A stretch of DNA of 64,000 bases, taken from NCBI GenBank assembly GCA_022385755.1, contig MU278357.1:620001-684000 (forward strand), written 5' to 3'. Source of the DNA: Trametopsis cervina (lineage: Eukaryota; Basidiomycota; Agaricomycetes; Polyporales; Irpicaceae). The position numbers were made by a program, and so were the translations under genes. Positions 53,406 to 64,000 of this stretch are shown piece by piece. Within the stretch, counting starts at the first letter, position 1. The number at the start of each line of letters is the position of its first letter. The notes beneath the pieces were generated by a model, which saw nothing but the letters and a program-made list of their open reading frames with translations, was not told the origin of the DNA and searched no databases.

Positions 53406-56363
53406 TTAGGTTGAGCACACCGCGAGGGTGCTGGAGAAGTTGGAACCAGGGTAGAACCAGAAAGTGACTGCAGCCACGACGTAAAGACCTATGGGAAGTG
53501 CGATGAGATAACAAAATGCCACTGAGAATAGTGCCCTCGCTCACCGATGAGGATGAGACCCTCTAGCCAATTAGATTGCCCATCCGCCACGACATAGCTC
53601 ATGGTGTTCACTGTATTCGGCTAATGAGCACCTGGTGAACCACGATGTGTTCTCACAGAGACGCACCTGAGATGTACAGTACTATCGATTCAAATGGATC
53701 GAATAGTAGTGCGAGCGGTTTGTCAAGTACCCATCCAAGAAGGACCATGAACGGGATAACAAATAATGCCGTTTGCTACAAGTAATAGATGTGAGTCGGT
53801 GATAACACCAAGATAAACCGGTACATACGATGGTTGACCCTACGGCCACGCTGATGCTGAGCGACAGCTGGTCCTCCACGGAAACGTTGATAGCAGTAAT
53901 GCACTCTGTGACAAGCAAATTAGTGAACGATAGGTCAGCATTCAAATGGTAGGACCTACCTGCGAGGGAGCCGACAGTAGGAAGTAATATCAGCGCAATC
54001 CACTCTTTGCTGATAGCAGGCGATAAGCTATCAATAGAGTCAATCATCCACTCAGCATTGACCGCTACGAGCTGCCAAGGTCATTGTCACATGAGATTTG
54101 TCCATAGCAAGCACGTCAAGGGGAGATAACATACCACAGTGACGATGACCAACATGGACAGTGTCAGGAACCAGCTAAGCTGAGGCTTCTTGGCTTGTGC
54201 ATCTATGTTATCTGTGCTCTCTGACGGTCGCAGAGTCTGTCGGCGCAAGATCCTAGGTTCCTCGTAGAGCTGGACCCGCGATCTCGTGCTATCCGCAGGA
54301 ATACCCTTGGTAAAGTAGCCACTGCCATTGCCATCGACCATTATCCGTTCGTGTAGAGTCTCGCTGTCAGCGTAGTAAGATGACACCAGATCGCTGACCA
54401 TCGAATCCCTCGCCATGGAATGGGGCATACCCGCCTCGAATCGCTCGGCAGCGAACTCCGCGCGTTCGGCTTCAGTGACCAGCCTGACCGTGGAAGTCGC
54501 ACCGTCTTTGGCAATGTATGGAGATTCTCCTTCGGACGGGGCCTCCATCATCTGGGGCGCAGTAGGAGCAGGTGAATTCATCAAGATTCCATTCCTCGGT
54601 GGAGAAGCGAGTGGAGCCTGGCTATACACGTACGTGGGAGGCGCAGCTTGATTGGCGGCGAACGGCGCTCGGGGGCTGCGGAAGACGGTTGCGAAGGTCG
54701 CACCGGGGCTGGCGAGCTTGCGGAGCATGGGACTGGTAGGGCGAACCTTCGACGCCATGGAACGCATCGAGACGGCGTTTGGCAGCTTGCTACTCGGCGG
54801 GATCACATCCTCAAAGTGATGAGAGTGGGACCAGAATTGGAAGAACAGATATGCAATGTAGACTGAGCGATGGTTAACTTCGCGGTGTTTAAAGCAATTG
54901 ATGCCACATACTGAATATGAGCACAATAGACACCTGCGGGGTACGGCTTTCAGGATAGCTTTGAGCTAGACAGGGCGATGGAGACTTACACCATGACTCA
55001 TCTCTAGAATATCTTGCTTCTGTTCTGCAATATCGGTCGTCTTGTCGCCCGATGCGTTCGAGAGTGTGAAGTGGAATGCCGCAGGCAACAAAACAGCGCC
55101 GACACTCAAGCTCAGTAGAGATGAATGTACTTGTGTGGCCGCTGGGGATGGTCAGCACAGTAGGCGAGGGGCGAACCGCAGAATCGCTCACTTGAATCAA
55201 AGCCTTGCGTGGTGAAACGCATCCCGCCCGCGAAGAAGCACATCCCCAGGATAAGGACTGTTGCAGAGTGAGGACATTGCAACGAATAGATAGTAAACTG
55301 GAACGCACGTAGTTTGCTCAACATTGCTCCTATCACTGCAAAGAAATGAAATAAGGCTACGGAAGGGCAGAATATTTGCAACAGAAAGACGTACAAGATG
55401 ACTGTACCACTCTGAGCTCGCACTTTCGTAGGGCTATCACCTGTAGACATAGATAAGTGTCTTGACCTCTGTGCATATTACATAACGAATCTCACCGCTA
55501 CTACTGACTCAACGCTAAGCAGGAGGGAACATGTCAATAACACACAAAGAGAGCCAATACTTCAAACCCACATATTACTCTGTGAAATGCGGCTCAATCA
55601 ACGGGACAGACTCACGACGCCAGATAAAAGGACATACCATACTGGCATTCAATAAACCTGTTTTGGATCCTCCGAGACGGACAGACAACTCGCGAACGGA
55701 AAGGTCGTGCATCTGAAGACGAGTTCAAGGACAAGTTTGACTAGCATTACCGGATACTTACCCTGACGAGCGGAATCATGGCCAATACGCAGGCTATGAT
55801 CCAAACTGAGTCCCTGGCGTATCCTTTATAATAATGGACATACCGCCAAATATAAGCGTCGGAGACTCAGGCATGGCAAGTCTGAGGATCCACTACCCAT
55901 AGGCATCAGATATTATGTCAGCCGAGAACTTTGTGTAGACTTACGGCCGCAGGGATCAAGAGCATCAAAACATTGAGCCCTGTATGAAACAATATTAGTA
56001 AGGCGATTCATTGCGGGCAAGCTCACGCGTACAAGAGCCAAAGAGAAGTATCTTCCATCCCATCCAGAGATCCCACTTGCGTGACGAGTTCTCGGCTCCA
56101 GAAACAGTCGGCAGGCTCTTCTCCGAGTCCCGCACGCGTTGTCTTCGCCTACAACAGGAGAAGAACGAGGATTTCTGCTTGGGTTGAAGGTGCGGAACAA
56201 GATTCGCGGTCGACGCGTAGCTAGTATTTGAGCTCTGCGACGTAGACATCGTATGTGTCGGGCGTAGGGCCTGTCCGAACGAGCGAGGTTGTTCGCCTCC
56301 ATCTCGCACAGGGTATGTCGGGCGGCTTTCAGAAGTCTCGAATGGCGCGGGCTGACCGTGCAT
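53406..56363 (-). CDS. CAX-type Ca2+(cation)/H+ exchanger
   Basis: Vacuolar antiporter that moves Ca2+ into the vacuole in exchange for protons. The start at 56363 is MHGQPAPFETSESRPTYPVR, with a long cytosolic N-terminus containing SFFSCCRRRQR. CAX landmarks follow: HDLSVRELSVRLGGSKTGLL, NASMSNMCVESVVAVIALRK (first c-region, usually GN-x-x-E), CELRVVQSSL, then VILILGMCFFAGGMRFTTQ. A large cytosolic loop of ~190 residues (54150-54800 on the plus strand) separates the halves. The second half has KEWIALILLPTVGSLAECIT, SISVAVGSTIQTALFVIPFM and VLLGWVLDKPLALLFDPFES, and ends YPGSNFSSTLAVCST. The first repeat has SNMCVES where GNATE-like sequence is usual; this could be real or a splice-site misreading. 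More than ten exons. Confidence 0.83.
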
Positions 56364-56905
56364 AGTGGTGAGCAGACTGTTTCAGGTCGTTTGAAGCTGT
56401 CCAATGTCGTTGACCACCGCGACCGCCAGGGCTGGTGAAGTTGGAGGTAGAAAAAGAGAGATGAGGGTAGCTGCGGCGCACGTTGCGAGAGCCCGACCAG
56501 TGCACGGAAGCGAAGGCATATCGCTTTTTATTTATAAACCTGACGAGACCTGGCAAAGCGAGTTCGTCGAAGAAGCACTCTCTTCTCCACGCTAAATTGA
56601 GTTGAGAGGCGCTGAGCGCTCCGTCCTGATTGGACAGAGTGCTCTTCCCTTGCTCGTTGTCACGTTTACTTCCATTTAAAGCAACTTCTCTGCCTTTTCG
56701 GGCACTAGTCACACTAACAATCACACTAAGCATCCGACTACGGCTATCAAGCCGGGCGCTCGCTTCTCGGCTGCTCTGGAGCCATCTTCCGCATCGGGAA
56801 ATAGCGGGCAAGGTGTGACCGCAGGTCACTCGTAAGGTCACAACGTGCTCGTCTTCCTCCGCAACGTCCGCGTCCTAACCCTCGTCCTCCACCAACAAAA
56901 TCATC
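56364..56905. other. Divergent promoter region between exchanger and COX4
   Basis: 542 bp between genes transcribed away from each other. Open minus frames up to 170 codons overlap the exchanger start and run against the COX4 direction; they look like chance frames in GC-rich DNA. CT-rich sequence (CTCGTCTTCCTCCGC) lies just before the COX4 start. Confidence 0.5.
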
Positions 56906-57514
56906 ATGCTCCGTGCTGCCGTTCGCCCTGCTGCTATTGCGGCCCGCTCTATCAAGGCCAACAATGTGTCGAGAACCATCGCCATGAGCGCAGTCCGCCG
57001 TGCTGCCGACCACCATGACCACCACGACCACCATGAATCCCCCATCCCATCTCTTTTCCCTCCTGGTTCCCAACCGGGTCAAGTACCCACGGACATCTCC
57101 CACGCAACTGGTCTGGAGCGTCTGCAAGTTCTCGGAGAGACTGAGGGAGTGAAGGTTTTCGATTTCGAGCCTTTGGATGCGAGCCGGGTCGGTACCCTGG
57201 ATGCCCCCATCAAGGTGTTCTCATGGGTGAGTTGCTCGCCGTTCGTCTGTTTGCCTCCTCTAATGAGACGCATTCTCTGCCATAGGACACCGAGCGTCTC
57301 GTTGGTTGCACGGGCGCCCCCGCCGAGTCTCATGAGCTCGTGTGGTTCAACGTGAAGAAGGATGCAAAGGCGCGATGCGTCGAGTGTGGCTCTGGTATGT
57401 ACTGCCTTTGCATATCCAAAGTGCCCATGCTCATTGAAATGTTCAGTGTATGAGATGGACTTCCAGGGTGATGAGGAAGCTCTTGCTATCGCCAAGGCTG
57501 CTGCCCACCACTAA
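56906..57514 (+). CDS. COX4: Cytochrome c oxidase subunit 4 (Cox4; Cox5b of animals)
   Basis: Nuclear-encoded, zinc-binding subunit of respiratory complex IV on the matrix side. Three exons (56906-57226, 57286-57394, 57447-57514) give 165 residues. The N-terminus MLRAAVRPAAIAARSIKANN is an amphipathic, Arg-rich mitochondrial presequence. Core motifs are GLERLQVLGETEGVKVFD, then ERLVGCTGAPAESHELVWFN and ARCVECGSVYEMDFQGDEEA. The zinc ligands of the family are the Cys in GCTG, the His in ESHE and the CVEC pair. A His/Asp-rich stretch, ADHHDHHDHHESP, lies between the presequence and the conserved core. Short introns fit the frame exactly. It is divergent from the Ca2+ exchanger gene. Confidence 0.94.
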
Positions 57515-59435
57515 GGCGATAATAGAGGAGTCTGACACCTCATTACATGTGGAGACACCTTTGCTGCGCAAGGATACATTGTCATTGATTTCTTTCGCTA
57601 TTCATACGGTAATGCAGACTGCAACAATAAATTTCTCTAGACATTAAGACGTGCCAATGCCCGAACCAAACTGGCTCATTGCAGAACATTTGCGGAGACC
57701 CATAGCTGTCAGTCACTGCCCACTTGAACAGCCAGAAACTTTGGAGTGTTGATTGAGGAGACTAGCCGACGCGCGACCCGGCTAGCCCGCGTTCCAGGTC
57801 CCGAGGCTTGTCCAGATTTGTATCTAGACTTCCGACAGACCCGTCGCCTCTTTGCTGGTGCGTGCGCCGCGTTTTCTGGGCAGTGCAGCCCTTCTGCTGT
57901 GTTCCTATGATGGCATCGTTCTGGAGCCAGTGCGCTGTTATTTTGTAGTCCAGCAGGAGCTGTATACATCTTCATACTCTATCCTTCGAGGTATGAATGT
58001 TGCTAATAATCGCATCTCCGAGATCATCAAAATGCCTACAACGGTACATCCTCCTAACGACCCACCCGCCGGAGCACTGCTCTTGCGATCGACTGAGCTT
58101 GCCGAAATCGACCAGCCTCAGAAAATTCACCTTTAGTAGCAGCATCACTCCGCCATATTCCCTACTTCCCAACACTTGCTACATCCTCCATTATTTTTGT
58201 TTTAGCTTGGTTCACAAAGCGACACCGCATTCTTTGAACCCGAGCTCTCCTAGGAGCCTGGGAGGGGTTCGCTACTGAACGCATCAGTTACACTGACCTG
58301 GTTAAGATTATAGTACTTTTCAGCCACAACTGTCAGTGCATGCGCATGCGCCAAGACTTTGCATATCGCCCGTCTCCGCATGGCTCTCAAAGTATATCGG
58401 CGGGCTTGTCGTGGTTGGCTGCTCTCTAGGCAACCATATCATCGTCAACGGTACAAACATTGCGGGGTATCGCGCGCACTATCGGGACGTCTGCAGCGCA
58501 TACAGTACTTGGTTTGTGGGGCTATAAGCCCTTCAAGTTGCAAGACTCTGGTCACCCAGCCTCCACAAAAACGATAAACCGTGAAATTGTGACGTATATA
58601 CTATAGCACTCATCGTTCATCTGTCTCGTTAGCACAGTACTTGAGGAGATCTGCTGTGAGGAGTGGTTCGGATGTTATACGGATCGAAACCGGGCCCCGT
58701 GCTGGCCCTTGTTCTGTCCGTGTTGCGAAGCAGGGTCAATCAGCGGCAGCGGGGCACAAGATTTACAACGTCCACCACTGGTAATGTTCGGCATTGCCAT
58801 TGTAATTGATAAATAAGTATGTTTAGTTCCCGTGTTCTCATGCGGTAAGTTTTTCTCACTGCTCTTTTGTTTTGAGCTTCTTCACACTCACAATCTTCTC
58901 CAAGGCCGATAGAACCGTGCGCACAACCGTAAGTACAAGCAACGGTCCCGGTTACTATGCAACCCCGCATCGGCAGGGTTCGTACTCAGTTACCTCTTTG
59001 GGCTTTCTGGAAGTTCAAATGGACGGCGACGATCTGAGGAAAGAAAAGTCGTTCCGTCCATTGGAAGCAATCTGCATGATTGAACCCGCAATGAGGGCGT
59101 TGCCTTGACCAACTATCGCAACCGCCGACCTGATCCCAGGAACAGAACACACGGGATGATGCAGCTCACCCGCCCGGCAAATCTCGCCTAATTGAGCCTA
59201 CGGGGTATAAAGTACGAGGTGGTTTAGCACGGTTTCTCCAAAACATCGTTCAGTCTTTCCCTCGCTCCCTGGTTCGTTGAACGGCCGTTCTTTGCTCTCA
59301 TTCGACCAGGTGTCAGTTCTCGTTTTACAACTTACTTCACCAAGCCTGGTGCCTGCCTTCCTTCCAGTTACACGTTCATTTCACTTTCCATACCTGGAAC
59401 TTCCACTTCACACTTCACTTTTATCCTCGCCGAAT
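57515..59435. other. Long intergenic region, 1.9 kb
   Basis: No gene supported. The open frames here stay below 95 codons, cannot be joined by good splice sites, and show no family motifs on either strand. A low-confidence possibility is a non-coding RNA. The last ~200 bp (CT-rich, with TATAAAG at about 59207-59213) belong to the promoter and 5' UTR of the following secreted-protein gene. Confidence 0.45.
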
Positions 59436-61291
59436 ATGTTCACCAAGTTCAACGTCGCCTTTGTCGCCCTGTCCCTCCTCTCGGTCACCGAGAGTGTTGT
59501 GGGCCGATACAACCTCCTCGAACGCGACGATCGTTTTGTCGCCCTCCGTCCTCGCCGTTTTGGCGAGCAGAACCCTTCCGTCATCAGCAGGATTGCTGCC
59601 GCTTGTCCTGGGCAAGTATGCGGTAACCTCTCCGGTCAGGCGATTACGCCTTTATTAGCCGCTCAGGGCGAGTGTACACAGCAAGATATGGCCGACGCAA
59701 TCATCGGTATGTGTTTCCTCGTATGGCGCGTTGAAGCTTGTCTCAACCATTTCGTCCGTGTTCCAGATGCAGCACAGCAGTTCAGTGACCCCACCAAGAG
59801 CAACATGATCGCGCTGGCAATTGAATACCGCCAGGTTGAGAAGAACACGCCTCCCGTATGTGGGCTTCGATGAGTCTCGTTTACTTGATATTTATCGTGT
59901 CTGTGTCTAGGACTTCACCACCAACCCTCCTACGAACAGGAACTCGGTCTTCTGTCAGAAGGCACCCAAACATGCCGAGCTGAACAACCTTGTCCAAGCA
60001 CAGGATCCCGCCAACAACCCTAACATCTTCTTCGATCCTGCTACTGGCAAGTCCGTGCAGAAGGGCTCTCAGGCGAACACGTCTCCGTTCAAGGTTGGCA
60101 GTGGTGCTGCCTCTAACAGTAGCACCACGGCAACGAAGGCGTCTGTGTCACAAGCTATCTCGTCTGCGGCTTCTTCGACTGCGGCCGCTTCAGCAGCCAG
60201 CCAGGTCCTCATTGCCACTGCTGCTGCTGATCCTTGCGCGGTACGTTTTTGCGTTTTTTTTTTTGGCGATCCGTAGCTTATTGAAGTTCCACAGGTCACT
60301 GTTACGGTCACGATTGAGGACACCGTCACCGTTACTGCAACCCCTGCTGCTTCGTCTTCAGCTGCTTCTGCCGCTGCGACTGTTACTGATCAAGACAACT
60401 CCGCTGCGACCGCAACTGTAACAGGAAGCTCCGCCACGTCCACCGCATCCTCCTCTGACATCGGCAACTTCGGGAAATGCAGTGTCCCCCAGATCGAGTT
60501 TGGCGTCGGTTTCGACGGCAGGAAGGAGACTAGCTTCCAGCCCGTTGACAAGAGTGCGTCTTGATTCCATTTATTGCTGCACCTAGCCCACATTCTAACG
60601 TACAATAATCGTAGCATCCTTCAACCACGGTTCTGCCCAAGCTATCGGCATCATTACCCAGTTCGTCTGCGACACATTGACCAACACCTGCGGCGCCGAT
60701 GCCACCGCGAAGGCTACATGTGCGAAGGCTCTGGCCGCAGCCAACGCTGTTACGCCCGCTAAGAGTGGTGGTCAGGCCGACGCGTTCAACGCCGTGTTCG
60801 GTATTAAGACCGACTTCGCCGCCGTCACTGCTCTCGATGACCAGGGCAGGCCTATTGCCGGAACAGGTGCTGATGCTCAAGGTTCCGCGAGCGTCGCCAG
60901 TGCCACTGCGGCCACAAGCAGCACCGCCGCCGCCGAAACCTCTGCTGCTGCTACCCCTACCGGAACTACCGCTTCTGCTCCTGTTGAGGTCTCAGCGAAG
61001 GTGGATGCTACTGCTACCGCCGAACCTCAGTCGAAGGCGGATTCCTCTGCTGTCTCTGAAGCCCCCTCACCAACGGAGACTTCCGATTCCTCCGAACCCT
61101 CCATTAAGGCTACTGAAACCCCGGCTGTAGAGAAGACTCCCACCGCTGACGAAACTCCCGCCAAGGAGGACACACCCACTGTCGCCACCCCCTCTGCAGC
61201 AGCTGCAGCCGCCACCCCCTCTGCAGCAGCTGCAGCCGCCACCCCCTCTGCGGCTGACGAATCCGAGGATGACTCGACCACCGACGCCTAA
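59436..61291 (+). CDS. Secreted Ser/Thr/Ala-rich protein with conserved Cys-containing region
   Basis: Probable cell-wall or extracellular protein found widely in mushrooms; function unknown. Five exons (59436-59706, 59767-59855, 59911-60240, 60295-60553, 60615-61291) give 541 residues. The start MFTKFNVAFVALSLLSVTES is a signal peptide. A first conserved part reads RIAAACPGQVCGNLSGQAIT, then DFTTNPPTNRNSVFCQKAPK. After a Ser/Ala/Thr linker and TVTVTIEDTVTVTATP comes a second conserved block, CSVPQIEFGVGFDGRKETSF, NHGSAQAIGIITQFVCDTLT and NTCGADATAKATCAKALAAA. The tail is O-glycosylation-prone, with three copies of ATPSAAAAA encoded by an exact 27-bp repeat, and ends ESEDDSTTDA. No GPI signal is visible, so it is more likely soluble or wall-bound by other means. 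Confidence 0.8.
61184..61256 (+). repeat. 27-bp tandem repeat, 2.7 copies, in the secreted protein gene
   Basis: Units at 61184-61210 and 61211-61237 are identical (each GCCACCCCCTCTGCAGCAGC plus CTGCAGCC overlap end), with a third, partial and slightly changed unit from 61238. Each unit codes ATPSAAAAA. The length is a multiple of three, so copy-number change would keep the frame. Confidence 0.85.
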
Positions 61292-61892
61292 GTGGGACTG
61301 TAGTTTCCCCCCATCCATAAACGAGTCTCATTTAGAGCTCGACTGCACCTCTTTAAGAGGGCATTTATAGGATTCACCAACACCCCGACCACGCAGGCTG
61401 TGCGACCTCGAACTTATTTTTTCAGCGAGAATCCGTGTTGGATTTTACATTTTTCAATTGGCATTTCAATGCATTTGTAGCACCGGTTCCTTCGCTACAT
61501 TTTCTTTACAAGTTGTATCCTTAGCTGGCATCTTACAATCATCAGTCGAATTTGAGCAAAGAAATTCTGGGCTGCGGTGTGAACGTGTCATAGTTGATGG
61601 TGGTCTGTATCGCGTCTTTCCAAAATTATTCGCAGTCAGAAGTGAAAATGCATGGAAGTCGAGGGCTTGATGCGAGAAAGTTGAATTGAAGTTCAAATTA
61701 CCCATCACGCTCACATGATTTGCACGTGCAGCGGTTAAGCGCGATTGCCCGTCGCGTTCTGTTACTTGCTCATTACTTAATTATCCCACATTCTTCCCTG
61801 TACGTCTTCTTCAGAGTTCGCCGTTTACACTATTCTTGATTCAACATTGTACCACCATCCTCACCAGCTTCCGGTCTTGGGCGATACACAGT
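61292..61892. other. Intergenic, 601 bp, upstream of the coiled-coil gene
   Basis: No gene supported. It contains the 3' UTR of the secreted-protein gene and the promoter of the next gene. Confidence 0.45.
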
Positions 61893-63895
61893 ATGAACCG
61901 CAAGGCCCCTACACCTATTCGGTCTGCGCCATCCTCTGCGCCATTAGAGACCATGGTCACGAAGCAACAAGCACATATTGACGAGCTCGTTTCGAAGAAT
62001 CGTGCAACCGAGCAAGCGATACAGAAGCTCAAATCAGAGATTGACCATGAGAGACACCGGCATGAGAACACCCTGCAGCAGTTCGTACAGGAGAGGGAGG
62101 AGTGGAAAGGGGCAGCCGACTCACTGCAAGGTCTTTGGCGAATTGCCTACCTCCGGGGAGTTACAGAACTTGAGGCGGAGAGGATGAATGTGTTCAAGAT
62201 GAAGGAGGAGCTGCGACGGATGCGCATGGCGAGACTGCAGCGAGACTATCAAATTGGTATGTTCCAAGCAAAGGAATTGGAGACGGAGAACCGTATAGTG
62301 GATCTTCAAGAACGAATACAAGACGCCGAGTGGATGTATGAGGAAGAACACAGCCAACGCATTCACTTGAAGGAACAGCTTCAAGAGGATGCAGAAGGGC
62401 TACAGGAAATAAGAGACGAACGTGACCAGCTGGAGGTTGGTTCAGCCCCCTACTATTCAGCCGATATACTGAAATAACACCTGAATATCATCAGAAATCT
62501 CTATCTGGCTTGCGCATAGAGCATACGACTCTTCTCGCTACCTCCGGGGCAACTTCAACGTCTCTTGAACGCGCCACGCTAAAGGTCGAGGGACTGCAGG
62601 CGAGCTTGACGGAATTGCAAGACAAATACACCGAACTTGAGCGTACGAACTCGGATCTCCTGCGTCAGCTTGAAAAATGGAGGAAGTTGGACAAGCGAGA
62701 GGGCGACGAGGCCGGGGCGTTACGGAAAGCGAAGATCGAGCTTGAAGTTCAAGTCAAAGAGCTTGAGAACTCCATTGAGGAAATGACAACCGTATCGCAA
62801 GCGCGAGACGAGAAGTTCAAGAATAAGATTGACAAGTACAAGGAGTCATTGAAGGAGCACGCGGTACCCAGCTCTTCTTTTCATTACAGCAACAATATAC
62901 TCATTCATTCTAGGATGCTATTAAAGAGCGAGATGACGAACTTGATCAGAGGGATAGCGAAATTGCGGACCTCAAGCAGAAACTACTTGATGCTGTGGAA
63001 GAGGCCAGCACACTCGGTGTTCAGGTTGACGAGGAGCGCAAAAAAGCGCAGACTCTGGCGCAACAGGCAAAGGTAGATTCGGTTGTGCTGTCCATATGGC
63101 CTTGATTCTCATCGCACTTCTAGAAACTGGAGGTCGCCGTCTCGAAGGTGTCCTCGAAACCATCAGACCCCCCGCCCGCCGCAAAGCCAAAGCCAAAGCC
63201 ACGGCCTGTAACCACGACGAAGAAGGGAAAGCAGGCTGAGGACGACTCCGACGTGGTCGAAGAGCCAGCAAAACCGTCCAAGTCCAAGCAGAAAGCAGTT
63301 GCGAGCGATATCGATGATGACGAGATTGAGGTGATTGAGAAACCTATTGCGAAGAAGAAAACGTCCTCCGAAAGTCGACAGACTAAGTCCGGAGCAAAGA
63401 AACAGTCCAAGGGGAAGAGTCCCTCCCCGGAAGTGGAAATAGTTGCTGAAAGTTCTGTGCGTTCTCCGCGAGCAACCAAGCGCAAACCTGCAAGCAAAAA
63501 CGATGAGGATGATGACGACGATGAACCCGCCCTTAAAAAAAGAAAGAAGGCATCGGGAACCGCGAACACAAAAACTGCACCAAAAGCCAAGAAAGGACCA
63601 AAGGGCAAATCGCATGACTTTGCCGAAGATTCCGACAGCGAGGTGGAACCAGCGCAGAAGAAGAAGAAACGGAAGATCAACATTTTCCCAAACAGTACAT
63701 TTAATTGGGGCGATCTTCCCCAGGTATGTCTGTCCCTTTGGCCAATGTCACCCACACTGAGCACTCTATCTGTAGGGGGATGGGGGTTTGAATATTCCTA
63801 CGGAGCTTTCTCCTGTGAAAACCACTTCGATTATACCCTCACGAGCGGGAAGTAACTCAAGCCGAAGTTTTGCTAGTATCGGTGGTCGACGGTGA
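61893..63895 (+). CDS. Coiled-coil protein with acidic/basic nuclear tail, unknown function
   Basis: I do not recognise a named family. Five exons (61893-62435, 62495-62863, 62914-63072, 63124-63723, 63776-63895) give 596 residues. Residues ~20-370 form near-continuous coiled coil (QQAHIDELVSKNRATEQAIQ through KYTELERTNSDLLRQLEKWR to EERKKAQTLAQQAKKLEVAV). The tail alternates basic blocks (PKPKPRPVTTTKKGK, KKRKKASG, KKKKRK) with acidic ones (DIDDDEIEVIEK, NDEDDDDDEP), and DDEIEVIE resembles a SUMO-interacting motif. The C-terminus has a compact conserved-looking stretch, INIFPNSTFNWGDLPQ, then LNIPTELSPVK, and ends SFASIGGRR. Together this suggests a nuclear structural or chromosome/kinetochore-associated protein, which is inference. 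All introns close in frame and the gene is complete in the window. Confidence 0.75.
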
Positions 63896-64000
63896 ATTAA
63901 TATACATATGTACACGTTCAGGAGTTTGCAATGTACTACAAGGGTGGGCTGGCCTGTACAATCTATCGCCCGTCTTTACCGCCGAGAGTCATGAGGTCAA

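Noticed and set aside
56329..56841. Minus-strand frame of 170 codons
   Set aside because: It runs into the start of the exchanger gene in another frame and lies in the CG-rich divergent promoter; no homology is evident.
63120..63764. Minus-strand frame of 214 codons rich in Phe and Ser
   Set aside because: It is the complement of the Lys/Glu/Asp-rich tail of the coiled-coil gene; such composition always yields long antisense frames.
1..64000. tRNA genes, rRNA, transposons, CRISPR or viral elements
   Set aside because: I looked for tRNA B-box-like GGTTCGANNCC with a matching A box, reverse transcriptase or transposase motifs, terminal repeats and regularly spaced repeats, and found none I could support by eye.

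Overview
The window reads as nuclear DNA of a filamentous basidiomycete, most likely an Agaricomycete. Almost every gene is cut by many 45-70 nt GT-AG introns with CTRAY-like branch points, some exons are only 8-12 nt long, and several families are typical of mushroom-forming fungi: DUF6534 membrane proteins, F-box/LRR proteins, tandem flavin monooxygenases, a GH79 glycosidase and a secreted oxalate decarboxylase. Genes lie on both strands. No rRNA, tRNA, CRISPR array or intact transposon was recognised. Gene models were built by reading splice sites and reading frames by eye.

Layout. 1-1107 is the 3' part of cytosolic methionyl-tRNA synthetase with a WHEP tail. 1395-2716 is a basic nuclear-looking protein of unknown function. 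3208-12564 holds three tandem type I metacaspases. The first has a Pro/Gly-rich prodomain. The second and third are a younger duplicate pair with a different prodomain, and their upstream DNA is duplicated too. Then follow a hexose transporter (13501-16109), an Srs2-type UvrD helicase (16553-20451), an F-box protein (minus, 20897-22612), an Hsp20-type protein (23232-24262), a SAM methyltransferase (24839-25933), a GH79 glycosidase (minus, 26229-28450), a small C2H2 zinc-finger protein (29744-30313) and a membrane-anchored Ppn2-like phosphoesterase (31056-32916).

The second half holds two tandem flavin monooxygenases of Baeyer-Villiger type (33990-36645 and 37528-40078), a DUF6534 membrane protein (minus, 40775-42616), oxalate decarboxylase (44133-46198), a class-V PLP enzyme (minus, 46347-48268), the tRNA thiolation protein Ctu2/Ncs2 (minus, 48528-50385) divergent from uridine kinase/UPRT Urk1 (50568-53028), a CAX-type Ca2+/H+ exchanger (minus, 53406-56363), cytochrome c oxidase subunit Cox4 (56906-57514), a secreted Ser/Thr/Ala-rich protein (59436-61291) and a coiled-coil nuclear protein (61893-63895).

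Most neighbours are functionally unrelated housekeeping or secretome genes. The two places where linkage looks meaningful are the metacaspase array and the monooxygenase pair, both products of local duplication. The metacaspase array is the most interesting region: the catalytic dyad and exon plan are kept, while prodomain, His-loop and flanking DNA diverge.
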